Shown: positions 45,903 through 56,228, numbered from the stretch's first letter. The stretch: DNA of 64,000 bases from Sycobia sp. Sy_11 (GCA_018907035.1 JACCIC010000219.1:496001-560000), one strand, 5' to 3'. Made by a program: numbers and translations. The notes: generated from the letters alone by a model not told the origin.

Positions 45903-47327
45903 ACGGGGCCCTTATAGGTATAGGTACGGTCCTGGTACCTTATTATACCTTTTGAGACCGTTACAATTATTATAGGACTTACCTATTATTAATTGTTTAC
46001 TATTAACAAGGTTTCACCTACCTTGGCAATAAACAATTCTTCAATTGTTTAAACAATTAATTATTGCTTGGAATATACTGCTAAACCTCTAAGAGTCCTA
46101 TAAATATTCTTCGATACTTGATAAAAAAATTGAATAATAATAGAAAAATATCAATCGCACAGCTATCAGTTAGAATTACAGTAACTGTTTAATATTAAGC
46201 AATAAATAATATGAAAATTATTAATATTAGATACATCAATTACTGTAATTCACCGCGGAGGCGGCAGGGTCCTGAATCGCCAATATTAGAATTTATTGGT
46301 TAGAAATAGGAAAAACATTGATAATATATTATAACAATTTACATATATTTATTAAATTATAAATGTAATTATAAATTATTCTTTAATTATTTAAGTACAC
46401 CCGCAACCCTATTAGCCTATCGAGTGTGATTTAATCGAGAACAATTATAATTTAAATTTTATTAAAATTCAAATTTCGCGCGCTATGTGTTAACATAGTA
46501 TGATTATCAAGCGCTAAGAGTCACTACTATAACCCCTTATATTATATTTGCGCGAATCTTTCTCAACTACTTATACGCGCGGGCGGAATATATCGTCGCA
46601 CTCACACGCGTATAAGCTAATCACATTCGCGACTGTGCTTGTGTGTATGAGTAATTCCCAGTCGAATTTATTACAAACACACACAAGCTGATTAAACGGT
46701 TATTTACTTATGTTCTTCGAATTAACGTATATAATCTTAAATTATTATGTACGTTTACGCGCATCAAAAATAAATTAAACAAGATAAAATTCGACGAATA
46801 TATTTTAAAAGACAAATAATTCCCGCACGAATATTTCTCTACGCAAGTACACACAAAAATACAAAAATTCGAATGACATATTAAAGTACCTGATTAACTC
46901 TAATTAATTCGAACTGCAGCTCGCGATCCGGGCTCGTAAATCTTCGGTTGTTGAATATTACTTTCCTTCCTTATTTATGGATGATGATTGAAACTGTTCA
47001 ATTCCAAGAACAACAATAACAAAAAGACAAACCCAACTATCAACAATATCAAAAATAACAACAGAAACAACAGCAACAAGATAATGGCAATAACCCAGTA
47101 CACGCCAAACTTTAATAGATCAATAATTGAAGAAACGCAAAATAACAATTTCAGTCGAACAAAAAAAGGAAACAGTAAGAATACTCCTTATAGCTTAGAC
47201 TTTCAAAAGTTAACTGCCTGATTTATTTCCCCCACTCCCTTACCTTCAGCTAAAATTCGACAGCGACTACAACCAGTCGTCTGTCTTTTTCTAGTTCAAA
47301 ACGAGCACCTACTTGGTGCCCGTTACA
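45900..47327. mobile_element. candidate solo LTR or small element set in (AT)n
   Basis: It begins GTAACGGGGCCC and ends GGTGCCCGTTACA, near-inverse termini, with (AT)n immediately on both sides. The 1.43 kb between has no convincing coding sequence; the 77-codon Asn-rich frame at 46988-47221 is low complexity. It contains an ordinary inverted pair around 46000-46060. The family is unknown, but the ends match the TGTAAC/GTTACA theme of the gypsy LTRs here. Confidence 0.45.

Positions 47328-47330
<3 letters not shown>

Positions 47331-47366
<36 letters not shown>
47331..47366. repeat. (AT)n microsatellite
   Basis: An AT run following CCCGTTACAATT. Confidence 0.95.
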
Positions 47367-47369
<3 letters not shown>

Positions 47370-47560
47370 GCTTGCATATTACATACTAGGCCACTCTTTT
47401 TTGTTTTCTCACTTGTTGCAGAATAGACACTGGAATTTCCGGGAATAGCTTACCAAGAAAAAGTATGGAAACAGAAGTCAATGAAAAACTCAATTCTGAG
47501 AAAAATTCAATTCTGAGTAATGTGGATATTGACAATAAAATTTTTTGTTACTTAATTATT

Positions 47561-47569
47561 ATATATGAT

Positions 47570-47601
<32 letters not shown>

Positions 47602-47609
47602 TATTATTA

Positions 47610-47658
<49 letters not shown>
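47561..47658. repeat. (AT)n microsatellite
   Basis: AT runs broken by TTATTATTAT, ending at TTGTGAG, the left edge of the gypsy element. Confidence 0.95.
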
Positions 47659-47661
<3 letters not shown>

Positions 47662-47663
47662 GA

Positions 47664-47818
47664 GTTTTTCCTGTACGCGGCGACCTCGGGCGTGAATCGC
47701 GACCGCTCCTCTTCGGGATAAGGGCTGCGACGCCTGGCGCCTCTAAATCAGGTGAGGTGGCTCTAAAGCCAGCCTCTTGTAAAACTTCTCGTACCAGAGC
47801 TTTGAAGTTGGGCGGCTT
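47664..47818 (-). repeat. inverted copy of a gag segment
   Basis: The reverse complement is nearly identical to 50161-50315 (for example GGTCGCCGCGTACAGGAAAA and GCCCAACTTCAAAGCTCTGG), from the C-terminal gag region. It occupies the place where a 5' LTR would be expected. Confidence 0.92.
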
Positions 47819-47825
47819 CTAAAAA

Positions 47826-48011
47826 TTTTAAATTTTTAGTTTTCAAAAAAAAAAAATTTTTAATTTTTAGTTTTCAAAAAAAAAAAAAATTTTTAATTTT
47901 TAGTTTTCAAAAAAAAAAAAAAAAATTTTTAATTTTTAGTTTTCAAAAAAAAAAATAATTTTTTTTTTTTTTTTTTTTTTTAATTTTATGAAAACTAAAA
48001 ATTTAAAATTT
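47826..48011. repeat. tandem TTTTTAGTTTTC + poly(A) units and inverted partner
   Basis: Four units of AATTTTTAGTTTTC are each followed by an A run of about 12, 14, 17 and 11. A T run of about 23 follows, then GAAAACTAAAAATTT, the inverse of the unit. The A-unit/T-unit arrangement can form a long foldback. Confidence 0.85.
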
Positions 48012-48546
48012 TTGTTTTTTCGAAAACCAAAGATTAAAGTTTTTTTTTTGGAAAACTGTAAAATAAAATTTTTTGTAGAAGTTATAAAAGAACTAAAAAT
48101 AAACTATATTTTTATTTTTTTTTGTTTTTTTTGTGTTTTCTTTTTTTCTTCGTATTTTTGTACTTTTTTTTACATTGCTTAAAAAAATATAAAAAGGAAA
48201 AACTACTACAATTTCAAAATAAATCTTTTTTGGAAAATCGAGAATCCGAAAACCGAAATAAGAATTTTGGGAAAATTTTTGGTAAATTTTTTGATAATTT
48301 TTGAAAATTCTTGAATTCTTTTTCTCTTATACTTTCTGGTTTTTTTTGCGTCAGTCGCCCCTAATTTTTGCGTTTTCGCCCTCGCATTCCACTATCTCTT
48401 GAGATTGCCGGCTTTTAATTATTCGCTTTTAATTATTTAATCGAAAACTTTGGCTGTAACGCTCTATTTTTCTCACGTTGTACTTTTTTTTCTTTTTCCG
48501 TTTGTTCGTTTGCCTTCTTCTAATTTTCAACGAAAAGAAATAAAAG
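48012..48546 (+). other. A/T-rich leader before gag
   Basis: Low-complexity T- and A-rich sequence that becomes more complex from about 48340. It ends AACGAAAAGAAATAAAAG just before the gag ATG. No PBS visible. Confidence 0.45.
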
Positions 48547-50511
48547 ATGGCAAATCCGCCAAACGAATTGAACGACTGGCTTCAAAGCCTATGTGAGAAA
48601 GAAACAAACCTAATTACAGCGGAACTAGAATTAAAAAATGAGGGTTCCCCATTTCAAAGGGCTGCTAGGCTATACCATAGACTAGCAGGAAATTATAGCC
48701 CAGGAGATTTTGTGGAATGCGAGAGTGACAGTGATAGTATAAAAACACGCACGCGAAGAGATAAAAATCTGTTAAAGATAATCGTCACCTCGACAATGCG
48801 CGACGCAACAAAAACTTATATTTTGGATCGAATGGAAGCGACGTACGCCGAACAAGCGGACGAATCAGCTGACATACAGCAGGCTCGGGAAATTTACCCG
48901 AGCACAGATCAAAGAAATATAACAACAGCTGTCGATCACCAAATACAAAATCTGATCGACTGCAATTTGGCCGAGATGAACAGGCATGAACCGCTCGCAT
49001 GGAGCACTGCCAACGAATCGCCGATTCAGGCAGCCACCACGAGCGTAATTACGCCTCCCGACTCGGGTGTCACGAATGACACCACACGTCGAACCCAAGT
49101 CGCATCTCAGGCGACAAATACAACAGTCGAGCCTCAACCGACTGACCTCGAAAACAATGTAAGCCTTCGTCAGGGATTACATGGGCTGCAAAATATGCTG
49201 CAAACTTGGATGCAACACCAAAACTGCACTGTCCAAGATTTGCAGCAGAGGCAAAGTGAGATGCACGCTACGCTAGCCAGCATCCAGCAGCAGCTGCAGA
49301 AATCGGCGCGACGCGACCGTGTCACTTTCCAAGACACGTACGATCTGCAATACGTGGAAAGTGACAAAAACCTCATCAATAATAGGTTTGTAGGGTCAAC
49401 CAGCGAGCCTACGTTTTCGGCTCCTTGCCACCCTCGGTACCAAGGGCCTGGAAGGGGGGGATATCACATGGATCGAGATGTGATGAGCTCGCCCGCGAAT
49501 ACAACGCGATCAACGCTGTCAAGCACCTTGGCCCAGCGCACGGACATTGGTAAGACCGTGCGCCAATGGAAAATTAGATTCAATGGTGCCAAGGGGAAAA
49601 GTGTAGAAGAATTTCTGCAAAGGATCGCGGAATGTCGCAGGTTGACACCGCTCACGGACGAGGACATGCTCAATGCCATGACGGAGCTCCTCGACGTTGT
49701 CGCCCTGCATTGGTACCGTCTATCCCGGAAAGACTGGACCACGTGGCAAGAGTTCTGCCACGCAGCCCGGAGCTGCTACGGCGTCGATCGACGCTTCCAA
49801 GCTGAGCTAATCAGCGAAGCGCAGCGGCGTACGCAGGCGAAGCGCGAGCCAACACGTGACTACGTGTTTTGTTTGTTAACGATTCTCAATCGGTTCGAAG
49901 AACCATGGTCGGACGACAAACAACTCGCCCTGATCTACCGTAATCTACTCCCGGAGATACAGAAGTTAGTTCCGCGGGAGAAGATTACGAGCGTCAATCG
50001 GCTAATCGAGCTTGCTCGAGAGGCCGAATGCGTCCTCGATGCGGAGCGAAATTATAAGCCACCGCCATCACCGGAGGACTGCATAATGCCCGAAGTGGCC
50101 TTCCATGCGGCCGACACGTCTCGAACGCGTCCGAAACCAAGGATCGCGGTCGTGGACGTGAATCCGCCCAACTTCAAAGCTCTGGTACGAGAAGTTTTAC
50201 AAGAGGCTGGCTTTAGAGCCACCTCACCTGATTTAGAGGCGCCAGGCGTCGTAGCCCTTATCCCGAAGAGGAGCGGTCGCGATTCACGCCCGAGGTCGCC
50301 GCGTACAGGAAAAACCAGAGCGTCGACCTCACCTAAGTCGGAGAGGAAGCCCTCCTTCAAAGGAAAGCTGGTGCACGAGCCCCTCAGTGACAAGAACAAA
50401 GGTCGGACAGCAGGTCCTGATTCGCGGTTCTTGTGCTGGGGCTGTAGTTGGCCTGTCCACACCTTGCGCAGCTGTCCCGAGTGTTCGGGAAAGGCGAAAA
50501 AGGGCGAGTAA
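48547..50511 (+). CDS. gag: gypsy gag polyprotein
   Basis: A complete frame of 654 codons. The N-terminal ~120 residues include RAARLYHRLAGNYSPGDFVE. Gln-rich helical sequence follows (about 215-265; LQQRQSEMHATLASIQQQL). A retrotransposon gag capsid-like domain spans about 336-498 (TLLDV-type RLTPLTDEDMLNAMTELL, HWYRLSRKDWTTWQEF, LAREAECVLD). Then comes a basic Ser/Arg/Pro linker, and at 630-643 one zinc knuckle CWGCSWPVHTLRSC that fits C-x2-C-x4-H-x4-C. It would form the particle and bind the genomic RNA. It ends in the AAAGGGC slip site plus GAG TAA, two codons later, with pol in the -1 frame. No lesion seen. Start chosen as the first ATG of the frame after the leader. Confidence 0.93.
   Translation: MANPPNELNDWLQSLCEKETNLITAELELKNEGSPFQRAARLYHRLAGNYSPGDFVECESDSDSIKTRTRRDKNLLKIIVTSTMRDATKTYILDRMEATYAEQADESADIQQAREIYPSTDQRNITTAVDHQIQNLIDCNLAEMNRHEPLAWSTANESPIQAATTSVITPPDSGVTNDTTRRTQVASQATNTTVEPQPTDLENNVSLRQGLHGLQNMLQTWMQHQNCTVQDLQQRQSEMHATLASIQQQLQKSARRDRVTFQDTYDLQYVESDKNLINNRFVGSTSEPTFSAPCHPRYQGPGRGGYHMDRDVMSSPANTTRSTLSSTLAQRTDIGKTVRQWKIRFNGAKGKSVEEFLQRIAECRRLTPLTDEDMLNAMTELLDVVALHWYRLSRKDWTTWQEFCHAARSCYGVDRRFQAELISEAQRRTQAKREPTRDYVFCLLTILNRFEEPWSDDKQLALIYRNLLPEIQKLVPREKITSVNRLIELAREAECVLDAERNYKPPPSPEDCIMPEVAFHAADTSRTRPKPRIAVVDVNPPNFKALVREVLQEAGFRATSPDLEAPGVVALIPKRSGRDSRPRSPRTGKTRASTSPKSERKPSFKGKLVHEPLSDKNKGRTAGPDSRFLCWGCSWPVHTLRSCPECSGKAKKGE
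50499..50505 (+). promoter_or_regulatory. -1 ribosomal frameshift heptamer
   Basis: A AAG GGC in the gag frame is the X XXY YYZ pattern (AAAGGGC) and lies directly before GAG TAA. Slipping back one base enters the pol frame, which is open from here through the first TGA. A downstream structure was not computed. Confidence 0.75.
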
Positions 50512-53500
50512 TTGAGGTCCAACTCGCCTCTACGCTCCGTGAGACCTCTGAAGATCAGCATGCATCTGCGAGGACACAGGGTAATGATGATTGCCCCCTC
50601 CTGTCTGTAAAGGAGGAGCATCACGACCGTGACTCCGCTGACTCAGCCACAAGTGTCGACCCCGATCGGTATTCACGATGGTGGGTACAGGTAGGCATAG
50701 GCGAGTTTCGCATTCATGCACTGCTTGATGCAGGGGCTGCTCGTACAGCTCTCGGAGCAATCGGCCTGCAGATTGCATCTGCCCTCGGTCGTCTAGTTCG
50801 ACCCTTTCCTGGATCTGGCGCTCGACTCGCCACGGGAAAAATTGAGCCGATAATAGGCCAGGTGGCCCTTCCGTTTGCCATAGCAGACGTAGAAATGGAG
50901 CTAGACGTCATCATAATTCCAGACTTGGAAAATGACTGTCTGCTCGGTGCAGACTTCTACCGCGCCTTCAATGCGGTCATCCACCCGCGCGACAACACCA
51001 TGTCGATCGAGGGTGCTGCGGATTTCGTTCCGTTACAACTCTGCACCGTCTCAGTTACCTCGGCGTATTCGCTTGCCTCTATAGGCTTGGCCGATATTGA
51101 CGATAGTCAACGCCGAGCTCTAGAGGAACTCCTCGACCGGATGCTGCCTCCGGCTGATCAGCCTCTGGGCTGCACGCATCTGACCGACCACGTGATCGAT
51201 GTCGGCGATGCTAAGCCGATTAAGCAGCGTTATTATCCGGTCTCTCAGAAGATAGAGCTGGAAATGCATGCGCAAGTTCGCAAGATGCTTGATCAGGGCG
51301 TAATTCGCAGATCAACCAGCGAATGGTCTAGCCCCGTCGTGATGGTTCGCAAGAGCGATGGGAGCTACCGATTCTGTGTGGACTATCGCAAATTGAATTC
51401 CATGTCCAAGGTCAGCGCGTACCCGCTTCCCTACATGGACGTAATCTTACGGAAACTGAGAAATGCGCGATACATCTCCACACTGGACCTCAGCAGCGCC
51501 TACCATCAGGTCCTTCTTCGTGAGGAATCGCGACACCTCTCTGCCTTCACGGTTCCAGGCATGGGGTTATTCGAATGGACCCGTATGCCATATGGTGTCG
51601 CCGGTGGCCCTGCCACCTTTCAGCAGTTAAGCGACAAGCTGATCGGCCCTGAAATGGAGCAGGTGGCCTTCGCCTACCTCGATGATGTGATCATCGCTAC
51701 GGAGAGCTTTGACGAGCACCTCAGGTGGCTCGAACATATCCTGAGACGGATTTCCGATGCCGGCTTGACCATCAATCGGCAGAAGAGTAAATTCGGACTC
51801 GCGGAGGTACGGTTCCTCGGCGTCCTCGTGGATCGTGACGGTATTCGACCCGATCCGGATAAGATTGCACCAATCTTGACTTACGCCGCACCAAAGAACC
51901 TGAAGCAGCACCGTAGGTTTTTAGACCTTGCGTCCTGGTATCGCAAGTTCTTAGAGAACTTCGCAACGCTTGCTGAGCCTCTCACCCGATTAACCAAGAA
52001 GAACATCAAATACCATTGGGGAGAAGAGCAACAGCAAGCCTTCGAACAAATCCGGGCGCTCGTCGCATCTGCACCCGTCCTTTCTCGACCGTCGTTTGGA
52101 GAAACGTTCGTCATCGAAACGGACGCCAGCGACTCGGGACTAGGCGCCGTGCTCACGCAAGCTGTTGATGGCGAGGAGCGCGTGCTCTCCTACGCTAGTC
52201 GCACGATGACTGCGGCTGAGCGTAACTATTCGGTCACCGAACGCGAGTGCCTCGCCGTGCTATGGGCTGTACGTAAATTCCGCCCGTACGTCGAGGGCTA
52301 TCACTTCCAGGTGATAACCGATCACAGCAGCCTTCGTTGGCTGCACTCATTGCGCAACCCCACGGGCAGACTCGCCCGTTGGGCCTTGGAATTGCAATGA
52401 TACGACTACGAAGTCATCCATCGGAAAGGTACCTTGAATTGCGTACCAGACGCCCTCTCTCGTTTGTACGAAGACGAGCCGACCTGCGAAGTCGCCTCCC
52501 TCGGCGTCACCGATGTGCAAGACCCCTGGTATTTGCGCCTTCGTAAGAAAGTGGTGAGCGATCCGACCAACCTCCCATGGTGGAAAGTCGTTGGGCAGCG
52601 ACTATACTACTACCGTCCCGATCCTGCCGTCGAAGATTTAGTAGACGACCAGGATGCATGGATGTTAGTCGTGCCTAAAGAAGATCGTCGTACCGTTCTG
52701 CATGAATGTCATGAGGAGCCCACAGCTGGTCATTTCGGACGCCATAAAACATATGACCGAATTTCACGATCATACTATTGGCCATCAATGCACAAAGATG
52801 TGACACAATTTGTCCGTGACTGCACCGTGTGCCAACAATGTAAGGTACAGCAGGCTGCACCAGCTGGCCTGATGGGCCATCGAACGGTCACCAGCCCCTG
52901 GGAAATAGTAGCTGGAGATGTGATGGCTCCATTTGCATGATCTACCCGGGGATACGAGTATTTGTTCGTCTTCATGGATCGATTCACTCGCTGGGTAGAA
53001 TGTATTCCCATCAGAAAGGCGAATGCGCAAACGATTCGCCGCGAGTTGAAAGATCGCGTATTTTTACGCTTCGGTACGCCCGAAGTATTCCTATCGGACA
53101 ATGACACCGAATTTCGTAATAAAATCATTGAGAAATTCCTTGTGGAGCGTGGGGTGGAGCATTCCACGATACCTCCTTATCACGCTCAAGCCAATCCAGT
53201 AGAGAGGGTCAATAGGACTCTGAAGACCGCGATAATCGCCTTCATTGAGGAGTCGCACAGTATTTGGGATGCGCACATCGCCGAGCGGATGTTCGCGTAC
53301 AATACATCCGTACAAGACTCCATTGGCGTAAGCCCGGCCTTCCTTAACACGGGTCGTCACCCCTCAGCCCCTGGCACACATCGTCGCCAGGAGGAGCAGC
53401 GCGCACAGATTGCGCAAGAAGAGGCTGCTCTACAACATTGGAAAGAGCGCATGGAGAAATTATCTGATCTCCATCTAAAGGCAGCGGAAAACTCACAGAA

Positions 53501-54209
53501 AGCGCAGGCAAAGCAAGCTCGCTATTATAATGCGAGACGTCGCGACATGCATTACGCGATAGGCGATCGCGTATGGCGGCGTAATCGCATCCTCTCGTCA
53601 GGCATACAGGGCGTCAGCGCCAAACTGGCCCCAAAATTCGACGGGTCCTTTACCATCACGGAGAAACTCGGCACGAATGTTTATCGACTGATCGACTCTA
53701 CGGGAAGAGATGCTGGTAAGCATCACGTCGCCGACCTGAAGCCCTACCATCGAGATCACGACCCCGAAGATGATAGCAGTTCCGACACGGAAGAGCCTTC
53801 GGGCGAAGAGCGTGACCGCGATGCGTCAAATTGTAATGTCGAGGCGAGCGAGCGAACCCGCATTGTAACACCACTGGTGAGCGTACGGCGCCCCGACGAC
53901 GCTCCTCATTGTAATTCCGATACGAGCGTGCGGAGCGATACCCCCGCGGGCAATGCCACGCGATCTAACACCGATATCGCACCGCGTAGATTAGGGAGGC
54001 CGCGTAGGACGCGAATCGTAGCCCGTCGAAGAACCCAAGCGCGAGCCCCTGTGGAGCCCGATAACAACGGAGCCGCCTGCCATAACGACGCGCGCCTGGT
54101 GAGGCGAAAAGTAGGCCGCCCCAGGAAGCACGGACGCTCAATCCCGCCGCGGGACCAATCCTCCCGCCGCACTCGGGCCCAGGCCCGCGCCCGTCAATGG
54201 GCCGACTAA
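50505..54209 (+). pseudogene. pol: gypsy pol polyprotein with two in-frame TGA codons
   Basis: About 1235 codons in one frame. The protease has catalytic Asp in LLDAGAART (50727; DAG instead of the usual DSG/DTG). RT has RFCVDYRKLN, LDLSSAYHQV and YLDDVI (51675). RNase H has ETDASDSGLG, TERECLAVLW and TDHSSL. The integrase zinc region is H..H..CTVCQQC, and its core Asp/Asp/Glu lie at 52917, 53097 and 53202 (34 residues between the last two, by my count). A tail after a GDRVWRR domain holds two AT-hook-like motifs, LGRPRRTR (about 53991) and VGRPRKHG (54111). In-frame TGA codons at 52398 (end of RNase H) and 52938 (inside the integrase core) interrupt it. Otherwise intact. Confidence 0.92.
53985..54134 (+). 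other. two AT-hook-like motifs in the integrase tail
   Basis: RRLGRPRRTR and RRKVGRPRKHG both contain the GRP core flanked by basic residues that defines AT-hooks, which bind the minor groove of AT-rich DNA. They sit in the Arg-rich C-terminal ~150 residues of pol, after the usual integrase C-terminal domain. Confidence 0.6.
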
Positions 54210-54337
54210 CTCCCGAACTCGCCCACGGCATACCGGCGAATCCGGCACGTCCCTCGGTTTCCACCACCCGGTTGAGTCCCCTCGCCGAGGAGTCGTCCCG
54301 GCCCAGGTTGCGCCCAGGGGGCCGTCAGATAACGTCA

Positions 54338-54357
54338 ACCTTCCATCTTCTTCTTAG
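54338..54357 (+). promoter_or_regulatory. 3' splice acceptor before ORF3
   Basis: CCTTCCATCTTCTTCTTAG, an almost pure pyrimidine tract followed by AG, ends 9 bp before the ORF3 ATG (54367). It would allow a spliced subgenomic RNA. Confidence 0.65.
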
Positions 54358-54366
54358 GGACAGAGA

Positions 54367-55152
54367 ATGGCGCTCTCTCCGAGCAAGGTAGCCGCCGAGA
54401 TCCTCAGGTCACTGTTGGAGGCCGCCTTCCAGCGCATAGAAGTCCAGAAGAGGGGTCCCCCGGCTGCCCGGCCGAGTCCAGGGCTCGTGGGCCTCGAGTA
54501 CGCCGCGATCGAGGAGGGCAGATGGCCGAAGACCGCCGAGCCAGACTCGACGCCCCAAGCAGGGAGCATCCGGCCCGACAGCGTCCAGGCCCTATGCCAG
54601 CGGTTGGACCGCGTGTACTTCCGGCGCCAGGAGCTGGAGGCCGAGGAGGCCAGTGCCCTCCAACAACTCCAAACCTTCGTCCAGAGGGCGACGCCCGGAC
54701 AAAGAGAGCTGATGGAGTTCGGCGAGGTGGACTACCTCGCCTGGGCGGATCACCGGCGGAAAGCAAACGCCCTACTCCACCGCTGGGAGGAAGCGGACGG
54801 AGAGGCGACCAGGCTGCTGGAGCGCGAGCGCGCCGCACGCCGGGCAGTGGAAGACTTCCAGGCCGCCTGCCGCCTGGAAATGCACCGGCTACGGAGCTCG
54901 CTGATGCAGGCCACCCTGCCGTCGAACACCAACACCGCCGGAAGGACGCGCCCCTCGGTTGTCGAGGCAGCTCAGGCCCTCGAAGCCTTCCGCAGCAACA
55001 CCGCTGTGGAGGCGAGACGCCTGCAAGTCCACGTCAACCGGGTGTTTGCTCTGCGGAAGACGGCGGAGGCCCGGCACACAAGAAAAAAAATATACTATAA
55101 CTATGTAATCTATTCACGAATAAAGGTGCCCTCCAGAATCAACTGCGTCTAG
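54367..55152 (+). CDS. third ORF of the gypsy element, coiled-coil protein of unknown function
   Basis: 261 codons in the position where errantiviruses keep env. It has no signal peptide, no hydrophobic membrane segment and no Cys pattern, so it is not an envelope protein. The N-terminus reads MALSPSKVAAEILRSLLEAA. A Pro/Gly-rich linker follows (about 30-65). From about 70 to 235 it is helical and rich in Glu, Arg, Ala and Leu (CQRLDRVYFRRQELEAEEAS; RLLERERAARRAVEDF; ALEAFRSNTAVEARRLQVHV) with heptad-like spacing. The last 25 codons are AT-rich and may be read-through past the functional end. It stands 157 bp after pol behind a strong splice acceptor. It is absent from the decayed copy, which is deleted here. 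I do not recognise it. Confidence 0.75.
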   Translation: MALSPSKVAAEILRSLLEAAFQRIEVQKRGPPAARPSPGLVGLEYAAIEEGRWPKTAEPDSTPQAGSIRPDSVQALCQRLDRVYFRRQELEAEEASALQQLQTFVQRATPGQRELMEFGEVDYLAWADHRRKANALLHRWEEADGEATRLLERERAARRAVEDFQAACRLEMHRLRSSLMQATLPSNTNTAGRTRPSVVEAAQALEAFRSNTAVEARRLQVHVNRVFALRKTAEARHTRKKIYYNYVIYSRIKVPSRINCV

Positions 55153-55270
55153 GGAAGGGACTTCTTTACCCGTCCTTCCTCATCCCAGTGATCCCCAGCG
55201 GTAGACCGCAGCCACCCCGTTCCTCATCCTGACACGATGGTCGATCTGAGAGAGAGATGTTGGGTCGAGC
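55153..55270 (+). other. ORF3 to 3' LTR spacer
   Basis: Untranslated sequence with the TGACACGATGGTC motif shared with 19197 of the decayed copy, and a purine-rich GAGAGAGAGATG stretch as possible PPT. Confidence 0.55.
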
Positions 55271-56225
55271 TGTCACGAGGAACGCAGGCACTGCGTGCGC
55301 CTGCCTTCCCCGTCCCGTTTCTCTCTCTCTAGCCGTAGCATGTACATATTTATCTGTATATTTATATGTAGAAATGTTTATATGTTGCAGGCCGACGCAC
55401 AACCACCGGCGGAGAGGTAAGTGAGAGAGAGAGCGGGGAGTGGGGAGAGACAGCCACGCGCGCGAATTAGGCAGAAAGAAAGAGAGCCGCGAGGAAAAAA
55501 CAACGCGTACCGGCCTTCTACACACGTCGTCCGTGTCCCTTTTTTTCCGGTTGCTAACGCCGTGCCGCGACGAATCGTGTGTGGGAACCTACCTTGTGTT
55601 CCAAGGTTCCCCTCCGCCTCGTACCTCGTCCTCGGGGAGAGTGCCCGGTTTAACGCGCTCGTGGTGCTACAGTGGTGCGAGGGTGTGCAGTGTACCCGCG
55701 CCGAATACGAGCTCGAGCGGACGAATTGTCGTCCGCCCCATCTACGCGGAATAACCGCCCCATCCCGGAGGTCAACGTCACCGCCGCCCCCGGCAAAGGA
55801 AGGCGCTATTGCGCTTCGAGAACGCGCTGCGAGACCTGCGGGTTCCGGCTCTCTGTAAGTGGCAGCTCCTTTTCTCTCTCTCTCTCTCTCTCTTCCCGAA
55901 CGCCCCGCGCGCCGTCGCCTCGGCGACCCTCGGCCTGCGTCCCGCACGCCTCGTATATAGGCGCTGCATTGTATGTGTATCTTTGGCGCCGCGGCATTAA
56001 ATCGTATTTAAATTTTAATTATCTGTCTTATTTTTCTTTTCCATTATCATCAAGTGTGCTCTAGTAGCCATCCTATTCCACGCGCCGTCCCACAACGCGA
56101 TATTTCGCCCTTCGCGGACCGCCCCTCTCCCTCGCCGAAATCCTTCGGGGCTAAGCCCAGCCGGGCACAGATTTGCAACGGCCGTGCCCGCCGTCCTCGT
56201 GCTCGAGGCGGACACGCGCACCGTT

Positions 56226-56228
<3 letters not shown>
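55271..56228 (+). mobile_element. 3' LTR of the gypsy element
   Basis: It begins TGTCACGAGG and ends ACCGTTACA, then (AT)n. Aligned with the decayed element's LTRs around CTGTATATTTATATGTAG and CGGCGGAGAGGTAAGT. It carries a donor-like GTAAGT at 55417-55422 in the conserved context, a CT repeat (55873-55891), GTATATAGGCG and several AT-rich segments. Length 958 bp. Long open frames in several phases are a consequence of GC content. Confidence 0.82.

Larger units (their letters stand above)
47659..56228 (+). mobile_element. gypsy LTR retrotransposon, best-preserved copy, 5' LTR missing
   Basis: It contains gag (48547-50511), pol in the -1 frame (50505-54209, two in-frame TGA), a third ORF (54367-55152) and a 3' LTR (55271-56228). 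(AT)n tracts border both ends. In place of a 5' LTR and PBS there is an antisense gag fragment (47664-47818) and a poly(A)/poly(T) tandem region. It lies in the glutamate receptor intron, antisense to that gene. Coding parts are GC-rich compared with the host DNA. Confidence 0.9.

Noticed and set aside
54404..55100. Long frames overlapping ORF3 (54404-54838 on - and 54522-55100 on +)
   Set aside because: Arg/Pro-rich shadow frames of a GC-rich gene. ORF3 has the first ATG after the splice acceptor and a plausible helical composition.
54367..55152. ORF3 as an envelope gene
   Set aside because: No signal peptide, no hydrophobic segment, no Cys pattern.
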